Source: Pirellulales bacterium
GTDB taxonomy: Bacteria > Planctomycetota > Planctomycetia > Pirellulales > JANQPP01
Direction: 5' to 3'
DNA: 64,000 nucleotides
NCBI GenBank assembly: GCA_028289405.1
Contig: JANQPP010000059.1
Span: 1-64,000, forward strand
The translations under genes and the position numbers were made by a program. Positions 26,984-36,860 of the stretch are shown one piece after another. Below the pieces are notes generated by a model. It was not told where the DNA came from. It was given only the letters and a program-made list of their open reading frames with translations, and ran no database searches. Positions within the stretch are counted from its first letter, which is position 1. The number at the start of each line of letters is the position of its first letter.

Positions 26984-27532
26984 TTATTTGGTCTTCTTGT
27001 CGTCATCGCTGTCCGCGGCAGGACTTCCGCCTTCACCGTCGATACCCAGATCATCGGCCAGCGTGGAAGCGCTTTCCGTGTTGCTGAGCACTTCGCCGAG
27101 CAGTTCTTCCAGCTTGTCGTTGCCTTCCATCTTGCCCAGCAATTCGTTCAGCTTTTCCCGCATGTCGAGCAATTCCTTCAAGGCGGGAACTTGCCGCGCG
27201 ACCTGAGCGGGCTCGAAGTCGTCCATGTGGTTGAAGTTGAGTTCCACATTCAGTTGCGTGTTGTCGTCCGTCAGCCGATTGGCGACGCGGTACGCCAGAC
27301 GCGGCGTGGCCTTTTCGAGTACTTCGTTGAAGTTGTCGCGGTCGATCGGCGTGAAGCTCCGGTCTTTCACGGGCTTCAGCGCTTCCGCGGGATTGCCGGA
27401 AAGATCGGCCATCACGCCTACCACGAAGGGCAATTCTTTTTGCTCCATCGCTCCGCCCGTCTCGACGTCATACGTGATCTGCACGCGAGGCCGGCGCACG
27501 CGATCGAGTTTGTGTTGCAAACTCCCGCTCAT
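26984..27532 (-). CDS. tssB: Type VI secretion sheath small subunit TssB
   Basis: A 182-residue TssB (VipA). Family hallmarks are 'LDRVRRPRVQITYDVETGGA', 'KELPFVVGVMADLSGNP', 'DRSFTPIDRDNFNEVLEKATP' and 'LNFNHMDDFEPAQVARQVP'. The last 25 residues are acidic and disordered (GGSPAADSDDDKKTK), an extension past the usual end of the domain. It lies between tssA and tssC, the common order for sheath genes. Confidence 0.96.
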   Translation of the reverse strand: MSGSLQHKLDRVRRPRVQITYDVETGGAMEQKELPFVVGVMADLSGNPAEALKPVKDRSFTPIDRDNFNEVLEKATPRLAYRVANRLTDDNTQLNVELNFNHMDDFEPAQVARQVPALKELLDMREKLNELLGKMEGNDKLEELLGEVLSNTESASTLADDLGIDGEGGSPAADSDDDKKTK

Positions 27533-27587
27533 AAGAAGGTTCCTCTGGTCTGAAAGGAAAGGTGGTTAGTAAAGAATTTGGGCGTTC

Positions 27588-28664
27588 TCACGTGCCCGCC
27601 GGCGAGGGTTCGCTAGCGGAAGTGTCGATTCCCAGTTCACGGTACATCTCGGTGAGCGTGTTTTCCTCACGCACCAATTGGCGGATCATTTGAGGAAAAG
27701 GCTGGCGGCCCATTTCGACCGCCCGCTTCACCAAGTACGGCACGGGGCTGTGGGGCTCCAGGCGGCAGAGCAAGTCGGCGGCCTGTTCTATTTGTTGATA
27801 GGCGGCCAGGCGGGTCCGGGGCGTGATGTCCGATTCCGAACCGACTGGTTTGCTGGGAACGCCTTCCGCGTCTTGCTCAGGAGAAGCATCTTCGCTGGGA
27901 GTGGACAGCGTCTCGGGCTGAAGCTGGGCGAGGGCTTGCCGCGAAAGCCTTTGGCAATCGGTGATCGCTTCTCCTAAATGCAGAAAGCCCGGCGCGCTTT
28001 CGCCCAGCTTTTCCTCGAGCGCGCCCCGCAAGGTATTGAGTTCCGCCAAACAGGCTTCGGCATCGCTGGCAACCGTTTCCAGCCGCTGCGGATCGGTTGC
28101 CGAGAGCACGGCATCACGACGCGCGTCAGCTCCATTTTCGTTGGCGGATTGCAGCCGCTTCCAATCGAAAAAACTACTGGCGGAGTTCCCATCTCCCAGA
28201 ATAGGCAGGCTCCGCACCAGATTGGGAAAGCACAATCCTCGCACCGGGTCGTCGAGCATGTTCGCCAGCGGCGCGGCCCGTGAATCGGTATCGCTGTCTT
28301 CCAGGGGCGGGTTGAGCCGGTCCCAACATTCCTGGGACATTCGCCGCAGTAGTTCCAGGCCCTGCCGCAATCCGCATAGCCCTTCCAAGCGGACGAGTGC
28401 TTCCACCAAATGGCAAGCCACGCGGAGATCTTTCGTCTCCGATTTGAGGGCTTCTTCCGCCTTTTCCAAGAGGCCTGGCCAATCCGCGCGTTTCCATTCG
28501 GCGGGACGAGTTGCCTCGTCATAATCCGTGGGGTCATCCTCACGCCGCATTTCATCGAGCTGTTCGTGCAATCGGTGCGCGTAGGCTCTGGCATCGCCTG
28601 CCGGCTGTTCACCGGGAATCGGCGGCAATAGTTCGTCGATGTTCAAGCGGCTGGAGTCGCTCAC
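27588..28664 (-). CDS. tssA: Type VI secretion protein TssA (ImpA-like)
   Basis: A protein of about 358 residues with the ImpA N-terminal domain near its start (NIDELLPPIPGEQPAGDAR and, a little later, ADWPGLLEKAEEALKSETKDLRVACHLVEAL). TssA primes or caps tube and sheath assembly. The C-terminal quarter (TRLAAYQQIEQAADLLCRLEPHSPVPYLVKRAVEMG) matches the C-terminal domain of the short TssA class, which closes with a helical piece before a variable tail. I favour the GTG at 28664, placed just before the conserved domain with AGGGG upstream; the frame is open to an ATG at 28808, which would add 48 residues without domain character. It is the first gene of the minus-strand operon. Confidence 0.88.
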   Translation of the reverse strand: MSDSSRLNIDELLPPIPGEQPAGDARAYAHRLHEQLDEMRREDDPTDYDEATRPAEWKRADWPGLLEKAEEALKSETKDLRVACHLVEALVRLEGLCGLRQGLELLRRMSQECWDRLNPPLEDSDTDSRAAPLANMLDDPVRGLCFPNLVRSLPILGDGNSASSFFDWKRLQSANENGADARRDAVLSATDPQRLETVASDAEACLAELNTLRGALEEKLGESAPGFLHLGEAITDCQRLSRQALAQLQPETLSTPSEDASPEQDAEGVPSKPVGSESDITPRTRLAAYQQIEQAADLLCRLEPHSPVPYLVKRAVEMGRQPFPQMIRQLVREENTLTEMYRELGIDTSASEPSPAGT

Positions 28665-28870
28665 CGCGGGTGCCCCTGTGAGTCGATCAAGGCATGGTGT
28701 TGGAGGTGGCAGGTCAGCGCGGGAATTCTTCGAATCGTCTAGAAGAACTCTGCCGTGGTCTTTTAGATCGTAGGTCATGCTCTTGATGACGGCGGAAAGC
28801 ATCGGCATTTTTCCGATCTAAGGCGGCGCAAACCTCTTCCTGGACCTATGAATGAGTATGTGAAACGCGC

Positions 28871-29668
28871 TTGCGCGGGATCTTGCTGGCGAGTGAATCC
28901 AAGACCAAGCCGATACCGGCCACGCCGCTCGTCAAAATCCCAATTCCTAAAAACACCCCATCCCAGCCATCCCTCATGCGCGAGACCATCGCCCAACTCG
29001 TCCACCCCGTGATCGCGCAGGGGCTGCAATTGCAGACGCGGCTGCGCGCGGGCGAACGGCCGGATATCGACCAAGAACAAGCGGTGTTGAAGGATTTGCT
29101 CCTCTCGGATTTCGAATCGCTCCGCTGGCGAGAGTTCGGCGGCGACGCGGCCAGCGGGCATTCCGCGGCGGGGACCGAATCCCTCGACGCGCGTCAGCAT
29201 GCCGCCGACCACTTCTTGGGTATCCGCTACCTGTTGGCCTGCTGGCTCGACGAGCTGTTTTGCAATCAATCCGAATGGGGAATTCGCTGGAACGAGCAAA
29301 AGCTGGAAGTGGAGCTTTACGGCACGAACGACCGTGCTTGGAAGTTCTGGGAGCAAGCCAAGATCGCCCGCTCACGTCCTGGCACCGATGCCGTGGAAGT
29401 TGCTTACCTGTGCGTGGCTCTAGGCTTTCGCGGCCAATTTCGAAACGACCCACAGCGTTTGCGAACCTGGATCGACAGCGCGAAACGCCGCCTGGGAAAA
29501 GTCGAGGAATTGGCCTGGAAACATACCACGGATTTCCTGCCTCCCGCTCTGGCTCCGCCGCTCCGAGGCCGTGAAAAACTGCGCCGGATGGCCCTCTCGG
29601 CCTGGATCTCACTACTGGTGCTCGTCCCGGCTCTCTCCTTCGTGTTCATTCAAAAGTTCGGGAGCTGA
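28871..29668 (+). CDS. tssL: Type VI secretion membrane protein TssL (DotU-like)
   Basis: A protein of up to 265 residues. The DotU/TssL cytoplasmic domain is clear (about 42-225: 'IAQLVHPVIAQGLQLQTRLRAG', 'FLGIRYLLACWLDELF', 'NEQKLEVELYGTNDRAWKFWEQ', 'DAVEVAYLCVALGFRGQF'), and one membrane helix closes the protein (about 244-262, AWISLLVLVPALSFVFIQKF). There is no peptidoglycan-binding OmpA domain. The start is unclear: TTG at 28871 opens the frame, while an ATG at 28976 lies just before the domain; neither has a good ribosome-binding site. It is divergent from tssA across a short region and is followed after 5 nt by tssM. Confidence 0.88.
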   Translation: MRGILLASESKTKPIPATPLVKIPIPKNTPSQPSLMRETIAQLVHPVIAQGLQLQTRLRAGERPDIDQEQAVLKDLLLSDFESLRWREFGGDAASGHSAAGTESLDARQHAADHFLGIRYLLACWLDELFCNQSEWGIRWNEQKLEVELYGTNDRAWKFWEQAKIARSRPGTDAVEVAYLCVALGFRGQFRNDPQRLRTWIDSAKRRLGKVEELAWKHTTDFLPPALAPPLRGREKLRRMALSAWISLLVLVPALSFVFIQKFGS

Positions 29669-29673
29669 CGGGC

Positions 29674-31371
29674 ATGTTTTTCTTGTTGAAGAAGCTCTGG
29701 AACGGCTTGAAGTGGCTCGGCGGCGTGATCATTTCGCCGTTGGCCAAACTCAAACATGTGCGCGGCATCGGCCGGATTGTCCGCTATGCGGCCCACGCAT
29801 TCGGCGTGTTGTCGGTGTTGCTGGTACTGCTCTGGGCCAACTATTTCTTTGAGCTCGATACGGCGCTGCGCACTCCGCTGCCCCTGTTGCGCATGGTCTG
29901 GCTGCCGTTGTTATCGGGCTTGGTTTATTCGCTGATTTGGCTGGGCTGGTATGTTTGCCGCTTCATCGGCTCCGAGGATGACCCTTCCCCCTTTCCTGAT
30001 ATCGACCAAGCCTGGGAACAGGCGATGCGGGCCGTCACGCAAGCCGGAGTGGATATCGCGAACACGCCCCTTTACCTGCTGGTGGGACGTCCCGCCGGCG
30101 AGGCGCACGACGTGATTCGCGCCGCTGGAATTCCACTCACGACGCCGCCCACGCCTGCCACTGGCGACGACCCGCCTTTGCAAATTTTCGCCAACAACGA
30201 CGCCATTTACGTCTCGTGTTCCGAGGTCTCCTTGCTTGGCCGCCAGGCAGGGCTTTTTTCCCAAGCCCAGGCCAAAGCATCTGACGAATCGCGTAGGCCA
30301 GAACACGAAACGGACGGGGCCACGCTGCGGCGTGAATTCTCGGATGCCGACGTCGAATTGACCGAATTCCCGATGGCCCGTGAAGGTGAAGAGTTACCAC
30401 TTTCCGGTCCGGCGGAAGCTCATACCGAACCGGTGGCTCACGAAGGGTTGTCGCTCGTGGAGGACCGAGTGGCATTGCTGGCCGAGGAAAGCCTGCCCGA
30501 TTTGGATCAGCCATGTGTGCTGGAACCGGAGACCCTCACGGAGTTGGATCCCTTGGCCGTGGACCTCAGCGCCACTTTATTGAAAAACACTGACGAGGTG
30601 GAGCAGATTACGGCTCGGCTGCGGCATTTGTGCCATTTGATCGTCGAAGAACGGCATCCGTATGTGCCCGTCAGTGGCGTCGTAGCGCTGGTGCCCGGCG
30701 TGGCTGCCGACTGTGATGAGGCGGCCAATCATGTGGGAATTCTCTCTCAACAAGATTTGGCGGCAATCCACGAAGTAACGCAAGTCCATTGTCCACATGT
30801 CGTGTTAGTGTGCGACCTGGAACAGACGCCCGGCGGCGAGGATCTGTTGGCCCGTTTTCCGCGCGAACAGCGGCAGCGGCGTTTGGGCGTACGGTTTCCA
30901 GAAATGAACCAAAATGACGTGGCCGAAGTCGGCCAGGCCATCGACGACAGCGTCCGCTGGTTATGCGATAGTCTGCTGCCAACGCTTGTCTATCGGCTCA
31001 TTCAAACGCCTCGCTGCGAACGTGACGACGAACAAGAATTGCAGCGGGGAAATCGGGCTTTGTATCGCTTTTTGCATCGCATGCGGCAACGCCGAGGACG
31101 GTTGGCGCGGATCCTCCGCCACGCGGCGGGATGCGGATTCAGTTTTTCAGGATCGTTGGCCGGCTGCTATTTGGCGGCAACTGGTGGGGACAGCCAACGC
31201 GAACAGGGCTTTACGGAAGCCGTATTCAGCCAATTGCCACAATTCGCCACTTCGCTGACGTGGACGGAAGATATGCTACGCCACGATCGCTCTCAGCAGC
31301 GGCTCGCGAACGCCGGCTATGCCGTGCTGGCCGGATTGGCAGCCCTCCTGCTCGTGACCGTTTTCGCCTAG
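29674..31371 (+). CDS. Short TssM-like protein (IcmF N-terminal part only)
   Basis: A 565-residue protein that aligns by pattern with the N-terminal half of TssM/IcmF. It has two membrane helices (about 42-58 and 74-97), then 'PFPDIDQAWEQAMRAVTQAGVDI' and 'TPLYLLVGRP', the position of the usual P-loop, which here reads GRPAGEAHD instead of GxxGxGKT. A low-complexity acidic stretch (about 200-300) is inserted before the second part of the cytoplasmic domain ('HPYVPVSGVVALVPGVA', 'PHVVLVCDLEQTPGGEDLL'). A third membrane helix (about 547-564) ends the protein. The large periplasmic half of canonical TssM (about 1100-1300 residues) is absent, and the next gene starts 105 nt later, so it is not a simple frameshift continuing downstream. 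Inferred to anchor the apparatus with TssL. Confidence 0.75.
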   Translation: MFFLLKKLWNGLKWLGGVIISPLAKLKHVRGIGRIVRYAAHAFGVLSVLLVLLWANYFFELDTALRTPLPLLRMVWLPLLSGLVYSLIWLGWYVCRFIGSEDDPSPFPDIDQAWEQAMRAVTQAGVDIANTPLYLLVGRPAGEAHDVIRAAGIPLTTPPTPATGDDPPLQIFANNDAIYVSCSEVSLLGRQAGLFSQAQAKASDESRRPEHETDGATLRREFSDADVELTEFPMAREGEELPLSGPAEAHTEPVAHEGLSLVEDRVALLAEESLPDLDQPCVLEPETLTELDPLAVDLSATLLKNTDEVEQITARLRHLCHLIVEERHPYVPVSGVVALVPGVAADCDEAANHVGILSQQDLAAIHEVTQVHCPHVVLVCDLEQTPGGEDLLARFPREQRQRRLGVRFPEMNQNDVAEVGQAIDDSVRWLCDSLLPTLVYRLIQTPRCERDDEQELQRGNRALYRFLHRMRQRRGRLARILRHAAGCGFSFSGSLAGCYLAATGGDSQREQGFTEAVFSQLPQFATSLTWTEDMLRHDRSQQRLANAGYAVLAGLAALLLVTVFA

Positions 31372-31476
31372 AGCTGCCAGCCCAGACCCGAGGGAATCAA
31401 CCTCCGCGTTAGCTTCCATCGAACGTAAACCACGCATCCATCAAATCCATCCAACTTCGACGGGTAGCCCAAAGCC

Positions 31477-32898
31477 ATGACCATACAAGCCGTCCACTGG
31501 CACGAAGGAATGTTTCTGCGGCCCCAGCACTTTCAGGCCGCGGACCGCCATATCCATCACTTACTTGACGTGGGAGCCAGGTGGAGCCGGCATTATTGTT
31601 GGGGGGTGCGGTCGATCGATATCGACCTCGACGCACTCGCCAATTATCGCTTGGCCATCCGCACGCTCGACGCACGATTGACCGGCGGTTCCATGCTCCG
31701 ACTGCCCCACGATGCGGTGCCTCCGGCGCTCGACCTCAAGGACGCCTTCGGACGCGACAACTCGCTCACGATCTATCTGGCGATTCCCGTCCTGCATCTC
31801 ACACGCTCCAACGTGGCCTCCAGCGGCAAGCAACAAACCAACGGGCATCGGTTTTCCCTCGATGTCAAAGATGTGGAGGACGAAAACACGGGCGTCAACC
31901 CGCTACCATTGAAGCTGCGGGTTCCAAACATCAAATTGCTAACCTCACGCGATGACCACGCGGGATACGAGGTATTGCCGATCGCCCGCATCAAACGCTC
32001 CGATATGGCGGAAGCGACCCCGGAACTCGACGCATCCTATATCCCGCCGCTGCTGGCGTGTGACGCCTGGAAACCGCTGGAACACAGCGTGCTTCAGCCG
32101 ATCTATGACCGGATTGGAAAAAAACTCGAACTGCTTTCAAGCCAGATCGTCTCACGGAATATCACCTTCGACAGCCAGGGGCAAGGGGACCGGCTGTTAT
32201 TCGAACAGTTGCGGAGCATGAATGAAGCGTACGCTCCCTTGGGAACGCTGCTTTTCGCGCAAGGCGTTCATCCATTCGACGCCTACCTGGAACTCAGCCG
32301 GATCGTGGGCACGCTGTCCATCTTCGGCGCCCAGCGGCGGCCACCGGAACTCCCACCCTACGACCATGACGATTTGGCGACATGTTTCTACCGGGTGAAG
32401 CAGTATATCGACGCGCTTTTGGATATCGTCGTCGAACCGGAATACAAGGAACGCCCGTTCATCGGCGCGGGTTTGCGGATGCAAGTGGCGCTTGAATCGG
32501 CGTGGCTGGAGTCCGGTCGCCAGATGTACGTCGGCGTGCAAGGCGGTCTGCCGCCTGAGGAGCTTGAGCGTCTGCTGACCAGCGGTCTCGACATGAAGAT
32601 CGGCAGTTCGGACCGCGTGGACGAAATCTTCCGTTTGGGTCAAGCCGGATTACGGTTCACCTATGCCAGCCATCCGCCACGGAGCCTGCCCGCGCGGCCT
32701 GGCCTCGCCTATTTCCGCATCGACCGCGAATCCCAGGCCGAAGAATGGGACAAGGTGGAGCGATCTTTGTCGCTCGCGATTCGTCTCAACGAGAATTTGA
32801 TTACCAGCAATATCCAAGGCCAGCGTGAACTCTCCATCAAAGTGGGCGGCCAAACCACGTCGCTGCAATTCACACTGTACGTAGCCCACGGCTCTTGA
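31477..32898 (+). CDS. tssK: Type VI secretion baseplate protein TssK
   Basis: A 473-residue TssK (ImpJ/VasE), which links the baseplate to the TssL/TssM membrane complex. The family start 'VHWHEGMFLRPQHFQAADRH' is unmistakable, then 'RHYCWGVRSIDIDLDALANYRL', 'YDRIGKKLELLS', 'ELSRIVGTLSIFG' and the closing 'RELSIKVGGQTTSLQFTLYVAHG'. Length is normal. It is the last type VI gene on the plus strand; no tssJ, clpV, vgrG, PAAR or effector gene follows. Confidence 0.95.
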   Translation: MTIQAVHWHEGMFLRPQHFQAADRHIHHLLDVGARWSRHYCWGVRSIDIDLDALANYRLAIRTLDARLTGGSMLRLPHDAVPPALDLKDAFGRDNSLTIYLAIPVLHLTRSNVASSGKQQTNGHRFSLDVKDVEDENTGVNPLPLKLRVPNIKLLTSRDDHAGYEVLPIARIKRSDMAEATPELDASYIPPLLACDAWKPLEHSVLQPIYDRIGKKLELLSSQIVSRNITFDSQGQGDRLLFEQLRSMNEAYAPLGTLLFAQGVHPFDAYLELSRIVGTLSIFGAQRRPPELPPYDHDDLATCFYRVKQYIDALLDIVVEPEYKERPFIGAGLRMQVALESAWLESGRQMYVGVQGGLPPEELERLLTSGLDMKIGSSDRVDEIFRLGQAGLRFTYASHPPRSLPARPGLAYFRIDRESQAEEWDKVERSLSLAIRLNENLITSNIQGQRELSIKVGGQTTSLQFTLYVAHGS

Positions 32899-33124
32899 GG
32901 CTGACGAGGCACAACCGCGGAAGATGCGTTCGCTGGTGACGTTTCACTACCGCCCCGATTTCAGCGACACTCTTTGCGCCCTCCCGTCTAAACACGACAC
33001 CGTTCGCGCTATGCGCCCCCTCTCGCACTAGGCGATGCGTTGGGAGAGCGCTAAAATATTTCGAGTGTCGTCCGCACCCGCCAAACGGGCGGGAATCAAC
33101 ACCAACTATCGCGAAATCACCAAC

Positions 33125-33619
33125 ATGAGCGTGATTGAATCCACGATAAATCACATGGAATTCGTGCGTGAGCGCACGCTGGGTCTGGTGAAGTCCCTGC
33201 GAGAGCTTCCCAATGTACAGGATGCTTTAGGATGGCGCCCCGGGCCCGGCAGGGCACACATGGCTTGGCAACTGATGCACATCGCCATTACGGAGGAGAT
33301 TTTCGCCACGCAGCGTTTGGCCCCGGATAAGCAGGGAGCATGGTCAGACCTATGGCCTCGATTTCGTGGCGGCAGCACGCCCGACGATGACATTCCCTCC
33401 AGCGATATGGTCGAATCGATTCTGCGAGAATCTCGCGAGCATCTCTTGCAGACGCTACGCGAATTCACGGAGCATGATTTGGAGAGAGTTCCCGAAGCTT
33501 TGGCCGAACGCAATTGGACCATCCGGAAAGTTTTGCATGTACTTCCCTGGCATGAGAGCCATCATCACGGACAGGCGCACCTGACGCTGAACCTGTACAA
33601 GCAACACGTGGGAGGGTGA
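33125..33619 (+). CDS. DinB-family metal-binding protein
   Basis: A 164-residue four-helix-bundle protein of the DinB/YfiT superfamily. The putative metal ligands are the His in '[16 protein letters not shown]' and those in '[16 protein letters not shown]' near the C-terminus. Such proteins are often thiol-dependent enzymes (bacillithiol or mycothiol S-transferases). A BshB1-type deacetylase later in the window is consistent with a thiol cofactor in this organism, but a substrate cannot be stated. I start at ATG 33125 because the longer frame from 33035 adds residues with no domain character. Its last codons form the ribosome-binding site of the next gene. Confidence 0.8.
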   Translation: MSVIESTINHMEFVRERTLGLVKSLRELPNVQDALGWRPGPGRAHMAWQLMHIAITEEIFATQRLAPDKQGAWSDLWPRFRGGSTPDDDIPSSDMVESILRESREHLLQTLREFTEHDLERVPEALAERNWTIRKVLHVLPWHESHHHGQAHLTLNLYKQHVGG

Positions 33620-33623
33620 GATC

Positions 33624-35036
<1,413 letters not shown>

Positions 35037-35060
35037 ACCGTGGAACCGAAGAGGTCCCCC

Positions 35061-36779
35061 ATGCCAGGCGAGGATTCCTCCGCCAAAAAGTCGCGGTTGG
35101 GTGGCGTGATCCATACTTACCAGCGTTACGACCCAGGCACCTTTCCCAGCCCTCGGCAGCCGCCACCGGATGTGGTTTCCCAGGCCTTCGACCATTTGCT
35201 CGCCTATGGCAGCATGCGTCGTTTCACGGAAGAGGAACTGGCCCGGGCAGTGAAACTTGATCCCAGCCAGATCGCGGGACTGGGGCCGAGCCTGGATGCC
35301 CTGCTCGCCATGCTCCGCGAGCGGAAACGCAAGATCCTGGAAACCTACGAAACTCGCACCGTGCAGCGGGACGCGGCGGAAAAATATCGTCGCGAAGGAC
35401 AGTCACTCCGCCCGCCCCGTGGCTTGGCCGAGAGGTTTCAGCGGGAGTTCCAAGAAGAGCAGATCCGCGGGCTGGAGCGGGTATGGTACGCCGCCGAAGA
35501 CAAGGATCCGCGTTTCGCCGCCCGGCTTGTGGGACTCGTCGAAACGCTAGGGAAAAAATATCAGATCGATGAATTGGCGTCCAAATACGAATTCACGGGA
35601 CGCCAGCGAATGACGATTCCCCAGGCGCTCGAGATCAAGGAAGAACTTGAAACCATCGACCGTTTGATTCGACAGCTTGAGGAAGCCGCCGAGACCGCGC
35701 AACTCGCCATCATCGACATGGACGAATTGTCCCAATTCGCCTCTCAAGCCGACATGGACAATCTGTCCGACTTGCAGCGGCAGGTGAGTGAATTCCTACG
35801 GCAACTGGCCGAACAGCAAGGTCTCGCTCAGACCCCCGATGGCTTCCAACTTTCACCGCAGGCCTACCGACTTTTCCAGGGGCGCCTGCTCAGCCGCATC
35901 TTCAGTGACCTTCAGGCTTCCCGATCGGGACGCCACACCGGGCCGATCGTGGGGGAAGGCGCGGTGGAGATGCAGAGCACGAAGGAATATGAATTCGGCG
36001 ATTCCGTGGCCAACATGGATGTGACCGGTTCCCTGATTAACGCCATGTTCCGCCAGGGACCTCAAACGCCGATCCGGATGGAGCCACGGGATATCGTGGT
36101 GCATCGGACCCGCAACAATCCGAAGTGTGCGACGGTCGTGCTGTTGGACATGAGCGGATCCATGCGCTACGACGGCCAATACATCAACGTGAAGCGGATG
36201 GGACTGGCTCTCGACGGACTCATCCGCCGTGAATACCCGGGAGACTATTTGCAATTCATCGAGCTATACACGTTTGCCAAGGCCCGCAGCACGGGCGAGT
36301 TGGCCACGCTGATGCCCAAACCAGTGACGGTGACCCAACCGGTCGTGCGTCTCTGGGCAGATATGAGCGACCCCGAGGTGAGTGAAATGCAGATTCCGCC
36401 GCATTTCACGAACATCCAGCACGGCTTGCAGCTTGCCCGCAGGTTTCTGTCGCTCCAAGACACGCCGAATCGCCAGATCATTCTGATTACCGACGGGCTC
36501 CCGACAGCGCATTTTGAAGGAGAGCGGCTGTTTCTGCTTTACCCGCCTGACGAACGCACGGAAACAGCCACGCTTCGTGAAGGGATGCACTGCCAGCGAG
36601 AGGGGATTCGCATCAATTTGTTTCTGCTGCCAAGCTGGTCGCAGACGGAGGAGGACATCCGCTTCGCCTATCGTCTGGCGGAGGATACGGCCGGCCGCGT
36701 CTTTTTCACCGCCGGAGCTGACCTTGATCGGTATGTGGTTTGGGATTATCACAACCGACGTCGAGAGATTTTAGGTTAA
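35061..36779 (+). CDS. von Willebrand A domain protein, MoxR partner
   Basis: A 572-residue soluble protein. The C-terminal von Willebrand A domain (about 350-560) has the metal-ion-dependent adhesion site: LLDMSGSM (DxSxS) and later ITDGLP with its Asp. The N-terminal 300 residues are helical with long charged stretches (ALEIKEELETIDRLIRQLEE). It follows the MoxR ATPase by 24 nt, and MoxR/VWA pairs are a known co-chaperone arrangement, so the two probably act together on an unknown client, perhaps for metal insertion or complex assembly. I start at ATG 35061, which has GAAGAGG upstream; a GTG at 35040 is the alternative. Confidence 0.88.
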   Translation: MPGEDSSAKKSRLGGVIHTYQRYDPGTFPSPRQPPPDVVSQAFDHLLAYGSMRRFTEEELARAVKLDPSQIAGLGPSLDALLAMLRERKRKILETYETRTVQRDAAEKYRREGQSLRPPRGLAERFQREFQEEQIRGLERVWYAAEDKDPRFAARLVGLVETLGKKYQIDELASKYEFTGRQRMTIPQALEIKEELETIDRLIRQLEEAAETAQLAIIDMDELSQFASQADMDNLSDLQRQVSEFLRQLAEQQGLAQTPDGFQLSPQAYRLFQGRLLSRIFSDLQASRSGRHTGPIVGEGAVEMQSTKEYEFGDSVANMDVTGSLINAMFRQGPQTPIRMEPRDIVVHRTRNNPKCATVVLLDMSGSMRYDGQYINVKRMGLALDGLIRREYPGDYLQFIELYTFAKARSTGELATLMPKPVTVTQPVVRLWADMSDPEVSEMQIPPHFTNIQHGLQLARRFLSLQDTPNRQIILITDGLPTAHFEGERLFLLYPPDERTETATLREGMHCQREGIRINLFLLPSWSQTEEDIRFAYRLAEDTAGRVFFTAGADLDRYVVWDYHNRRREILG

Positions 36780-36860
36780 CGCCAGCCCACGCGTGGCATG
36801 GAAGCCCACGGTTTCGGCGTCTGGCTAGGGTTCGCGGACCGCCGAACAGGACTCGGAGCG

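Noticed and set aside
28809-28870. Divergent promoters between tssA and tssL
   Set aside because: The region is too short and no clear -35/-10 pair could be placed.
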